Origin: Omnitrophica bacterium RIFCSPLOWO2_12_FULL_50_11
GTDB taxonomy: Bacteria; Omnitrophota; Omnitrophia; Omnitrophales; Danuiimicrobiaceae
Length of the DNA: 38,114 nt
Reading direction: 5' to 3'
NCBI GenBank assembly: GCA_001804315.1
Contig: MHFT01000028.1
Span: 1 to 38,114, forward strand
This document shows, one piece after another, positions 18,843-27,220 of this stretch (position 1 is the stretch's first letter; every line of letters begins with the position of its first letter). A program made the translations under genes and the position numbers. The notes below the pieces were generated by a model, which did no database searches, was not told where the DNA came from, and saw only the letters and a program-made list of their open reading frames with translations.

Positions 18843-19997
18843 ATGAACGTTGCCATTCCAAAAGAAATCGCTGAAAACGAACATCGCGTTGCCGCTACGC
18901 CAGAAACGGTAAAAAAAATGGTGGCGGCAGGTTTAAACGTCGTCGTTGAGAAAAATGCGGGAGAAGCCTGCGCGATATCAGATTCAGAATATACGGCGGC
19001 TGGCGCGACGATCGCAAGCGACCCAAAATCACTCCTACAAAATGCAGACATTGTCCTCAAAGTTCAAAGGCCGATAGAAAATAAGGTGCTTGCTTGTCAC
19101 GAGGTAGAATGGTTAAGAGAAGGTTCTACTTTGATTGCATTTCTTCAGCCGCTCCTCTATCCCGAATTGGTTGAACGGCTCATCGCTCGCAAGATTTCAG
19201 CTCTTTCGATGGACGCCATTCCACGCATCGCGCGTGCACAAAAACTGGACGCGCTTTCGTCGCAAGCGAACGTAGCCGGCTACAAGGCGGTACTTATGGC
19301 TGCCAGTTCGCTCGGCAAAATGATGCCGATGTTGATGACGGCCGCCGGAACCATCGCACCCGCCAAAGTGCTCGTGATCGGTGCCGGCGTTGCCGGCTTG
19401 CAAGCCATTGCGACAGCGAAACGCTTGGGTGCTGTTGTGGAAGCATTCGATACACGACCCGTCGTGAAGGATCAGGTCGAAAGTCTCGGCGCTAAGTTCG
19501 TAGAACTTGATACGAAAGAAGACACGGAAGACAAAGGCGGCTACGCCAAGGAGCTTTCGAAAGAATCACACGAAAAGGAACTTGCGCTGATCGCCCAACA
19601 TGCCAAAGCAGCAGACATTGTGATTACCACAGCTCAAATCCCAGGCAAGCCGTCGCCGGTACTCATTACCGAAGACACCGTTCGGCAGATGAAACCTGGG
19701 TCTGTGATTGTAGACCTTGCCGCTGAAGGAGGAGGAAACTGCATGCTGACCGAGGCAGGCCGCGAGCTTGTCAAGCACGGTGTCACGATCATTGGCCGCT
19801 TAAATGTCCCTAGTCTCATGCCCAATCAATCCAGTTCTCTGTACGCACGAAACATTATGAATTTACTGCTCGAGTTCTACAAGGACGGCAAAATCAATCT
19901 CGATCCTGAAAACGAAATCATCAAGGGAGCGCTCATCACACACGAAGGAAAAATCACCCAGCCCGATCTTGAAAAGGCTGTCGCTTCAAAAGGATGA
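18843..19997 (+). CDS. pntAA: NAD(P) transhydrogenase subunit alpha, part 1 (NAD-binding domain)
   Basis: MNVAIPKEIAENEHRVAATPETVKKMVAAGLNVVVE; SSLGKMMPMLMTAAGTIAPAKVLVIGAGVAGLQAIATAKRLGAVVEAFDTRP. Confidence 0.92.
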   Translation: MNVAIPKEIAENEHRVAATPETVKKMVAAGLNVVVEKNAGEACAISDSEYTAAGATIASDPKSLLQNADIVLKVQRPIENKVLACHEVEWLREGSTLIAFLQPLLYPELVERLIARKISALSMDAIPRIARAQKLDALSSQANVAGYKAVLMAASSLGKMMPMLMTAAGTIAPAKVLVIGAGVAGLQAIATAKRLGAVVEAFDTRPVVKDQVESLGAKFVELDTKEDTEDKGGYAKELSKESHEKELALIAQHAKAADIVITTAQIPGKPSPVLITEDTVRQMKPGSVIVDLAAEGGGNCMLTEAGRELVKHGVTIIGRLNVPSLMPNQSSSLYARNIMNLLLEFYKDGKINLDPENEIIKGALITHEGKITQPDLEKAVASKG

Positions 19998-20081
19998 ACT
20001 GCTTCGCCGAATTGGCTTTTATCCATCTCTACTCCACTGCGCCACTTCGATTGAAAGGCAAAAAGTTAAGCGGATACTGCT

Positions 20082-20471
20082 TTATTCTCCTCGGAATTGT
20101 TCCCAGAGGCGGTTGAATCGTGACGCATAAATGAGTTCGTAAAGGTGAATCTTCTCCGGGAAAAGTCTTCCGATGAGCGCCTTTAGTTTTTCCTGTTCGA
20201 TCTCAATATCTACCTTTTGATAATCCGTGTTGAGGATCAGAAATGTGATCTTGTCCGCAGCCCTTTGGATTTCAGACAAGTTTTCCTCCTCGAGTTCTAG
20301 CTCATAACTGGCGCAGATGTCTTTTAACTGACTCATCACTTCCTCATGTTTCATTCCAAGCCTGGTCCCACACGTGCAAACGATCTCTTGGCCAAACTCA
20401 AAAAGCGTTACATCATACTCGCTTGAACACTTCGGACAGCGGATTGCCATTAGATTACCGGAGAGAAGCAT
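20082..20471 (-). CDS. small zinc-ribbon/helical protein at the end of the pst operon
   Basis: IRCPKCSSEYDVTLFEFGQEIVCTCG (CPxC...CxCG) plus predicted helical C-terminus; TGATG overlap with upstream pstB stop. Confidence 0.75.
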   Translation of the reverse strand: MLLSGNLMAIRCPKCSSEYDVTLFEFGQEIVCTCGTRLGMKHEEVMSQLKDICASYELELEEENLSEIQRAADKITFLILNTDYQKVDIEIEQEKLKALIGRLFPEKIHLYELIYASRFNRLWEQFRGE

Positions 20472-21229
20472 CAGCCAAAACGGCCCGTAATGTAATCCTC
20501 GGTCTCCCTTTTCTTCGGTGTTGTAAATAACATTTTTGTTTCTCCAAATTCGATGAGCTTTCCAAGGTAAAGATAGGCGGCCCAGTCACTGACTCGTGCC
20601 GCTTGCTGCATATTGTGCGTCACAATGACAATCGTGTACCGGCACTTAAGCTCAAGCATTAACTTTTCTATTTTAGCGGTAGCAACAGGGTCAAGCGCCG
20701 AGCAGGGCTCATCCATTAAAAGAATTTCAGGTTCAACCGCAATGAGCCGTGCAATACAAAGCCTCTGCTGCTGTTCCCCTGAAAGCATCAAGGCAGAACC
20801 GGATAACCGATCTTTGAGCTCATCCCACAAACCGACCGCGCGAAGACTGCGCTCGACAATGTCTGGCAAAGCTTGTTTCGAGGCGAGGTGGTGAATCGCA
20901 GGACCATAGGCAATATTATCAAAAATGGAAATTGGAAAAGGGTTTGGCCGTTGAAACACCATACCTACTTTCTTTCTCAGCCTGATCAGGTCAACTGAGG
21001 AACCGTAAATATCTTCGCCGTCGATTTTCACGCTTCCTTCTATTCGCGCACCTTTGATCAAATCGTTCATCCGGTTCAAACATCGAAGGAGGGTTGACTT
21101 ACCGCACCCGGACGGACCGATGATGGCCGTAATTTCGCGCTCTCGAATCCGGAGCGTGACGTCTTGAAGCGCTTGAAAGGTACCGTAATAGAAATTCAAA
21201 CCGCGAATCTCGATCTTTCCCTCAACCAT
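20471..21229 (-). CDS. pstB: phosphate ABC transporter ATP-binding protein (copy 1)
   Basis: [68 protein letters not shown]; start [16 protein letters not shown]. Confidence 0.95.
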   Translation of the reverse strand: MVEGKIEIRGLNFYYGTFQALQDVTLRIREREITAIIGPSGCGKSTLLRCLNRMNDLIKGARIEGSVKIDGEDIYGSSVDLIRLRKKVGMVFQRPNPFPISIFDNIAYGPAIHHLASKQALPDIVERSLRAVGLWDELKDRLSGSALMLSGEQQQRLCIARLIAVEPEILLMDEPCSALDPVATAKIEKLMLELKCRYTIVIVTHNMQQAARVSDWAAYLYLGKLIEFGETKMLFTTPKKRETEDYITGRFG

Positions 21230-21974
21230 AACGACCCGAAACGTAACCTTCTGTCCGCTCGTCTTTAGGAATCGTAAAAACTTTTTCCGTCTCGTCGATC
21301 TCGACAAGCTCGCCCATCAAAAAGAACGCCACACGATCGCTCACACGCGCCGCTTGCTTCGTATTATTCGTCACCAAAACGAGTGTATACTGCTTGTTCA
21401 ACTCGCGCATTGCTTCTTCGATCTTCGCCGTCGAAATAGGATCCAGTCCCGAACAAGGTTCATCAAATAAGATCACCTCCGGCTCCGCCGCAAGCGTTCT
21501 TGCGATGCAAAGCCGCTGCTGCTGCCCGCCTGAAAGCTTCATCGCAGATTCGTGAAGTCGATCCTTTACCTCGTCCCATAAGAACGCGGCTTTCAAGCTC
21601 CTTTCAACGATTTCTGAAAGCCGCTTGCGGCTTCGAATGCCGTGGCGTCTTGGACCATAAGCCAAATTTTCAAAGACCGTAATTGGAAGCGGCGTCGGAA
21701 TCGCAAATACCATTCCGACGCTCTTTCTTAACTGCGGCACTTCCCAGTCCCGGTAAACATCTTTTCCGTCAATCCGTACGGAGCCTTCGTACGAGAATCC
21801 TGGACTGAAGTCGTTCATCCGATTGAGCGTTCGCAAAAAAGTTGTTTTTCCGCTGTTGGCCGGACCGATGATCCCTAAAATTTCATGATCATAAATCGTC
21901 AGGTTGACCTTTTTGAGCGCTAAAGCGCCGTCATAATAAGCGGAAAGGTCTTGGACCTGGATCTTTTCTACCAT
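21222..21974 (-). CDS. pstB: phosphate ABC transporter ATP-binding protein (copy 2, divergent Q- and H-loops)
   Basis: [68 protein letters not shown]. Confidence 0.93.
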   Translation of the reverse strand: MVEKIQVQDLSAYYDGALALKKVNLTIYDHEILGIIGPANSGKTTFLRTLNRMNDFSPGFSYEGSVRIDGKDVYRDWEVPQLRKSVGMVFAIPTPLPITVFENLAYGPRRHGIRSRKRLSEIVERSLKAAFLWDEVKDRLHESAMKLSGGQQQRLCIARTLAAEPEVILFDEPCSGLDPISTAKIEEAMRELNKQYTLVLVTNNTKQAARVSDRVAFFLMGELVEIDETEKVFTIPKDERTEGYVSGRYG

Positions 21975-22825
21975 TGTTTTTTGGTGCGGAAATAGCTGCG
22001 AATGACGATACCAACGATATTCATCAGCACCGCTAAAGCAACCAGCACGAGCGCCGTCCCGTACTGCAGCTCAAGTTTCACATTGGGTACCTGTGTCGAT
22101 AACACATAGAGATGATAAGGCAAGGCCATCGCCTGGTCAAAAACCGATTTCGGAAGTTTCGGCAGGTAAAAGGCAGCAACGGTAAAAAGGATGGGGGCTG
22201 TCTCCCCTGCGGCGCGGCTTAAACTTAAGATCGTGCCCGTTAAAATACCAGGCAGGGCATGGGGTAAAACCGCATGGCGGATCGTTTGCCATTTCGTGGC
22301 GCCGAGAGAATAGCTCACTTCGCGAAACGACTTGGGTACCGCTTGAAGTGCTTCTCGTGAGGCTGTGATGATGACCGGGAGAGACATCACCGCAAGGGTC
22401 AGAGATCCAGCCAAAATAGAAGCTCCAAAATTCAAAAACACGACAAAAAAACCCAAACCGAAAAGCCCGTATACAACGGAGGGAACGCCCGCTAAGTTAA
22501 CAATCGCTAGTTCAATCAATCGAGTGAGCCGGCCTCGTTTCGAATATTCCGATAAATAAATCGCGGAAAAAATACCGACCGGAAGCGCAAACACGACTGT
22601 CCCCACGACAAGACAAAAAGTGCCGAAAATTGCAGGAAAAATCCCGCCGGCTTTCATCCCCATTCGTGGCAGAGCGGTCAAAAATTCCCAGCTTAAAACA
22701 CTGGATCCGCGCACGACGATGATTCCGACCACCAAAATAACGGGCAGGACGACGACCAGCGTGGAAAGTAAAAGAAAAAAGAAAACGATCTTTTCCGTCC
22801 TTCTCGGATTCATCAGCTGATTCAT
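21968..22825 (-). CDS. pstA: phosphate ABC transporter permease PstA
   Basis: GIFPAIFGTFCLVVGTVVFALPVGIFSAIYLSEY; SYSLGATKWQTIRHAVLPHALPGILTGTILSLSRAAGETAPI. Confidence 0.95.
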   Translation of the reverse strand: MNQLMNPRRTEKIVFFFLLLSTLVVVLPVILVVGIIVVRGSSVLSWEFLTALPRMGMKAGGIFPAIFGTFCLVVGTVVFALPVGIFSAIYLSEYSKRGRLTRLIELAIVNLAGVPSVVYGLFGLGFFVVFLNFGASILAGSLTLAVMSLPVIITASREALQAVPKSFREVSYSLGATKWQTIRHAVLPHALPGILTGTILSLSRAAGETAPILFTVAAFYLPKLPKSVFDQAMALPYHLYVLSTQVPNVKLELQYGTALVLVALAVLMNIVGIVIRSYFRTKKQW

Positions 22826-23691
22826 CTCGCTTTCTTCCTATGGAGAAACCAATCCGCCAGAAAATTCACAGCAAAAGTGATCACAAAAAGAAGGATCGCA
22901 ACCGCAAACAGTGCGAAATAATGGTCACTGCCCTGCACGGTCTCGCCCATTTCAGCCGCAATCGTTGCGGTCATTGTTCGAACCGGTTGAAAAATGCTCT
23001 TTGGAATCACAGCAGCGTTTCCTGTAATCATCATCACCGCCATCGTTTCTCCGATCACCCTGCCAAAGCCTAACATGACAGCAGCGATAATACCGGATGC
23101 AGCGCTCGGAAGGATAATCCGTCGAATCGTTTGCCACTTGGTCGCGCCCATGGCGATTGAGCCTTCCCGGTAGGTTTTGGGAACTAAATTGAGCGCATCT
23201 TCCATGATGCTCACAATCGTCGGCATGGCCATAAACGCGAGCATCACGGAACCGGAGAACGCCGTCAGTCCCGTTGACAGCCCAAACATATTCTTCACGA
23301 GCGGCACCAACGTGACTAATCCAATGAAGCCAAGCACGATACTCGGAATTGCCGCTAACAATTCAACCCCCGCTTTGAGCACTTCCCGGAGCCATCCGGA
23401 CGCAATTTCGCCAATAAAAATAGCGCATGCGATTCCGAGGGGAACCGAGATGGCCGTCGCTCCCAACGTTACCCAGAGTGACCCTAAAATTAACGGCAGT
23501 GTCCCAAATTGAGGAGGTTCGGAAATCGGATACCAATGCTTCCCCAGGAGAAACTTGATCACGCTAAACTCCCGAAAAAGCATCAGTCCTTCTTTTAAAA
23601 GGAAAACGAAGATCAGGATTACAAAAATGATGGACGCCATACCGCTCGCGAAAACGAGGCCTTCGACAACCCGTTCGTAATATCTACGCAT
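22822..23691 (-). CDS. pstC: phosphate ABC transporter permease PstC
   Basis: LPLILGSLWVTLGATAISVPLGIACAIFIGE; AIPSIVLGFIGL; SIAMGATKWQTIRRIILPSAASGIIAAVMLGFGRVIGETMAV. Confidence 0.95.
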   Translation of the reverse strand: MRRYYERVVEGLVFASGMASIIFVILIFVFLLKEGLMLFREFSVIKFLLGKHWYPISEPPQFGTLPLILGSLWVTLGATAISVPLGIACAIFIGEIASGWLREVLKAGVELLAAIPSIVLGFIGLVTLVPLVKNMFGLSTGLTAFSGSVMLAFMAMPTIVSIMEDALNLVPKTYREGSIAMGATKWQTIRRIILPSAASGIIAAVMLGFGRVIGETMAVMMITGNAAVIPKSIFQPVRTMTATIAAEMGETVQGSDHYFALFAVAILLFVITFAVNFLADWFLHRKKAR

Positions 23692-23701
23692 GAGAAACCT
23701 C

Positions 23702-24222
23702 GAGAGAAAGTAGAGAGTAGAAAGTAGAGAGCAGAAAGTAGAAAGTAAAAAATACAGAGATTAAAAGTAGAGTAAGAATGCGCATTTGGACAAAACGGAA
23801 AAATAACGGTTCAGCCGTGACACGAAGCTTGTTCAACAAGCGGCGGCAGAGCATCTCATCCTCATGCACGGGGAGGGTACAATCGTGCGTCCAGGTGAGC
23901 TCAGATTTTACTCCGTTCTTTGAGGCAGGATAAGGACTTACAACCAATTTCCGGCGGCCGCCGGAAATTGGCTTGGGCAAAAGGCCGGGAAATCGATCCA
24001 CGCTTGCGTCCGCCCTCACCGTTCCGGAACTCCTTTACCCTTTCTCTTGCCGACTGCTTTTTGAAGAGTACCTGAATGCTCATAAGAGGCACGGTTACAG
24101 GGAAAACAGGAAACCAACAGGCTTGACTCGCCGTAACAGCGGTTTGATCGCACCCGCCTCGACTTCTATTTGTAGATCGCCCGACGAGTTTTCTCTCTCT
24201 ACTCTCTACTCTCTGCTGTTTG
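23702..24222. repeat. inverted pair of GA-rich word repeats (GTAGAGA/GTAGAAA) enclosing a non-coding-looking core
   Basis: Left gagagaaagtagagagtagaaagtagagagcagaaagtagaaag (23702-23745); right tctctctctactctctactctctgctg near 24192-24218. Confidence 0.6.
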
Positions 24223-25089
24223 CTCTTTCATCTTCGGAAGGGGGACGAAATCCATATCGAGCACAATGGATTGTCCTCGTTCGCTCAACACAAAGTCAAT
24301 GAACTCTTTCACGATTCCGTCTGGCGTCCCAGGAAGATAAAAAAGGAGCGGCCGCGCAAGCGGATACCTGCCATCGACCGCATGCTCAAGTGTTGGTTCG
24401 ACATAATCGCCGGCTTCTTCCCCAAAAATGCTGACCGCCTTTACCGTCGGTACTAAATAACCCATTCCGACATAACCAATAGCGGCGGGATTGTCGGCCA
24501 CTTCTTGTACGATCGCTTGGGAAGAAGGCATCATGAGCACGGTCGGCGCAAATTCCTCAGGCCCCTTACTGTTTCCCTTCCGCACGACTTCCTCGAGAAC
24601 GTAAACGTGCGTGCCCGAATTCCGCTCGCGCGAAAGGACCAGAATCGCTTGATCTCTCCCGCCTGCTCCTTTCCAATTGGTCAGGTGGGCGGTAAAAATG
24701 GCTGAGAGTTCGTCAATCGTCAGTTGAAACACAGGGTTTGCAGGATGAACGACAAAAGCAAGCGCATCGATTGCAGCCACAATTTCTTTTACCTCGCGTC
24801 CGTTTTGAGTCGCAAGCGTCAATTCCTTCTCGGAAATGTCGCGCGATGACTGCACAATATCGCAAGTCCCATTAATGAGCGCGGCAATGCCGGTTCCAGA
24901 TCCGCCTCCTGTGACGGCGATCAAGGCATCGGGATGTTCCTCCATAAAGGCTTCCGCCCAGGCCTGGCCCAAATTCACCATCGTGTCAGACCCTTTGATC
25001 TGAATAGAACCCCGGCTCTGCGCAAGTGCGGACGTACTTAAAGTAAGCGCCAGGATCAATCCCAAAAGCGTACAAAATTGTCTTCGCAC
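24199..25089 (-). CDS. pstS: phosphate-binding protein PstS
   Basis: Signal peptide VRRQFCTLLGLILALTLSTSALAQ; SIQIKGSDTMVNLGQAWAEAF; VTGGGSGTGIAALINGTCDI. GTG at 25089 preceded by AGGAGG. Confidence 0.94.
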   Translation of the reverse strand: MRRQFCTLLGLILALTLSTSALAQSRGSIQIKGSDTMVNLGQAWAEAFMEEHPDALIAVTGGGSGTGIAALINGTCDIVQSSRDISEKELTLATQNGREVKEIVAAIDALAFVVHPANPVFQLTIDELSAIFTAHLTNWKGAGGRDQAILVLSRERNSGTHVYVLEEVVRKGNSKGPEEFAPTVLMMPSSQAIVQEVADNPAAIGYVGMGYLVPTVKAVSIFGEEAGDYVEPTLEHAVDGRYPLARPLLFYLPGTPDGIVKEFIDFVLSERGQSIVLDMDFVPLPKMKEQTAESRE

Positions 25090-25167
25090 AAAATCCTCCT
25101 TTCTCGGCTGCAAAAGCCAGCCTACTCTATCAAAATAAAATGAAAACGCAAGCTGAGACGGGCAGTG

Positions 25168-25341
25168 GGGTGCAAGACCGTATCTGAGTAATTACCATTT
25201 GTTTCCTCTCCCCCCTTTTGGGGGGAGAGGATTAAGGTGAGGGGGGAAATGGAAGACGCCAAAATATCCACCCTCACCCTATCCCTCTCCCTCCAAAAAA
25301 GGAGGGAGAGGGGAAAAGACTACAGCTACGGTCTTGCACCC
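25168..25341. mobile_element. MITE-like element with 15-bp TIRs and 9-bp flanking direct repeat
   Basis: GGGTGCAAGACCGTA (25168-25182) / TACGGTCTTGCACCC (25327-25341), flanked by CGGGCAGTG at 25159-25167 and 25342-25350; internal hairpins 25205-25230 and 25283-25312. Confidence 0.75.
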
Positions 25342-25367
25342 CGGGCAGTGACCAACAGCGCTAACCC

Positions 25368-25547
25368 GCATTTCTCATCGCCAATGAGAAATGCCCTCGA
25401 AGAGGCTGTGGTGCAAATGGGCTTGTCCATTTGTACCACAGGGGTTGTCTTTTGCGCCCCGTTTTGAGAGGGGCGCAAAACTTTGGACGCAACTTCGTGC
25501 GTCCAAAGCGGTTTTCTCATCAATCCGCCAAATTGATGAGAAAACCG
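25368..25547. repeat. chain of five consecutive hairpins
   Basis: Stems at 25368-25394 (11 bp), 25406-25441 (15 bp, one G:U), 25450-25480 (11 bp), 25481-25508 (11 bp), 25509-25547 (16 bp). Confidence 0.85.
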
Positions 25548-25549
25548 GA

Positions 25550-27004
25550 CTAAAACTTCCATATCAAGTCGAGGAGAAACAAACGCGTTTCTTCGTCAAG
25601 CCTATTCGCGGATAGGATCCCCACAGCCCCGGAGTCGGCTGTGATGCTGTTTGTAAAGAATCCGGTCAGCCCAGCGGTCAACCTGTCCGTCACTGCATAC
25701 TGAGCAGAAAAGACACTGCCGCGCTTATTGGCAAAGCCGAAGTCGCTATCCACAAATTGACCGACGACAGCGTTCGGGTCAATGTAACGATATTCATAAC
25801 CTAATTCCCACGTTCCTTGTTCTTTCGCTTTGCCCAGCTTAAGACCAAGTGCCCAAGCTTTATCCAGTTCACCTCCAGCGGCTGTCAACGCTCCGTTACT
25901 CACGTTGGTCGCCCAATCGAAGAAGGCCCTGATCGGGTACTTTTTGGCAAACGGCGTCAGCTTGGCCTCGTTGTAGATCTCAACAACATCAAAGTCCTCT
26001 GCCGAGAATCCACCCGCCGTGTTCGTGACGATGGTCGATGGATTGCCATTCGCGACGCTCGTGCCGCCATCGGAGGTGAGATTCGTAAAATCGCTGTAGT
26101 TGTAGTAAGAGAAAACATTCTTTAACTCAACAGGCTCAGTCATTCCCACCTCGATGACTGACTTAGCGCCGAGCTGCCAAGCGAAAAGTTCGGCGTCGCC
26201 GCTCGCGCTCGCCTCTTCCAGAATCAGCTGGCCGGCAAGCCCGTAGACATCAAGATCGAAGTCAAGTGTATCAATCGGCTGGACTACAATTTTTTGATAA
26301 AATCCTTCTGGCATGACGTCGGGATCCCAAACGACCCGAGAGGATCCTTCCAGAAATGGATTTGCGAACTTACCACCTGTCATTTCAACTTTCTTAATCG
26401 GACCGACTTCTGCCCAACCCGGCTGATACGTTGCATAAACTTTCTCGATCGAAATTGGTTTGAAGGTGAAACTATCGTCAAAGGTCGTGTTGGTCGACCC
26501 CGCTTCGGTATTAGCTGCTTGGGAGGCTAAGCCAAAACCAGCGGTCATATGAGGATGGAATTTCTTTTCCCAACCGAACCGCAAACGATACCGGAATCGA
26601 TTTCGGTCATTGGCTTTGTCCGGACCATCCGTTCTGTCGGATGGTTCCCAGCGCAATCGGAGATCGCCTTTAAAATCAAGATCCTTAAGCCATTCGTCCG
26701 CTCCACCGATTTTTTCCTCCAAGCGTTCGTCAAACATGCTTTGGAATAGTCCTTCGCCCATTCCTGATTCAACCGGCGAAGCAACCGCTTTGACTTCAGG
26801 TTGCCGAGCCTCGAGCACCTTAATCTTTTGCGCTTGTTCGCTGATGATTGCTTGCATGTGCTCCATCTGTCTTTTGAGATCATCCACGACCGCAGAAAGA
26901 GCGGCGACATCGCTGACATCCGCCCGTAAGTGGACAGGCCAATGAGTCATCAAGCCCATTGTCGTCAAGATGAGTACGCATCCTCGAATCAAATTCAATT
27001 TCAT
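25550..27004 (-). CDS. putative outer-membrane porin with N-terminal coiled coil
   Basis: Signal peptide MKLNLIRGCVLILTTMGLMTHWPVHLRA; coiled coil LSAVVDDLKRQMEHMQAIISEQAQKIKVLEAR; beta-rich FKGDLRLRWEPSDRTDG...; C-terminal FLLDLIWKF with terminal Phe. Confidence 0.8.
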   Translation of the reverse strand: MKLNLIRGCVLILTTMGLMTHWPVHLRADVSDVAALSAVVDDLKRQMEHMQAIISEQAQKIKVLEARQPEVKAVASPVESGMGEGLFQSMFDERLEEKIGGADEWLKDLDFKGDLRLRWEPSDRTDGPDKANDRNRFRYRLRFGWEKKFHPHMTAGFGLASQAANTEAGSTNTTFDDSFTFKPISIEKVYATYQPGWAEVGPIKKVEMTGGKFANPFLEGSSRVVWDPDVMPEGFYQKIVVQPIDTLDFDLDVYGLAGQLILEEASASGDAELFAWQLGAKSVIEVGMTEPVELKNVFSYYNYSDFTNLTSDGGTSVANGNPSTIVTNTAGGFSAEDFDVVEIYNEAKLTPFAKKYPIRAFFDWATNVSNGALTAAGGELDKAWALGLKLGKAKEQGTWELGYEYRYIDPNAVVGQFVDSDFGFANKRGSVFSAQYAVTDRLTAGLTGFFTNSITADSGAVGILSANRLDEETRLFLLDLIWKF

Positions 27005-27127
27005 GATCAGCTCCTTTCTTTTTCTTGCCGCTGTGCTCTCTTTCAAATAATGACGCTCAATCAAAATCAAGGTGACGCAGGGCAAATGGAAAAAGCGGGT
27101 GAAGTAAACGAAATAGTAAAAGAAGCG

Positions 27128-27166
27128 TGTCAGGTTGATATGAAGAACATGTAAAATCTACGTAAA
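27128..27166 (-). promoter_or_regulatory. candidate Pho box upstream of porin/pst operon
   Basis: Minus strand TTTACG-N5-TTTACA-N5-TTCATA-N5-CTGACA: four repeats at 11-bp spacing, resembling Pho regulator direct repeats. Confidence 0.55.
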
Positions 27167-27220
27167 GAATGTGAGCACCCGGCACATGTTATGGCGGCGA
27201 CGACGGGAAGAGAAATGAGA

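Noticed and set aside
23684-24092. Possible coding gene between pstC and pstS (111-aa and 63-aa ORFs)
   Set aside because: ORFs run through GA-rich repeats and a 28-bp palindrome, with no recognised domain; more likely non-coding or decayed.
25368-25547. CRISPR array or integron attC array
   Set aside because: No repeated identical unit or regular spacer; the hairpins are mutually different in sequence and no cas or integrase gene is present.
25237-25615. Short ORFs over the MITE-like element and hairpin chain
   Set aside because: Translations of palindromic repeats with no protein family resemblance.
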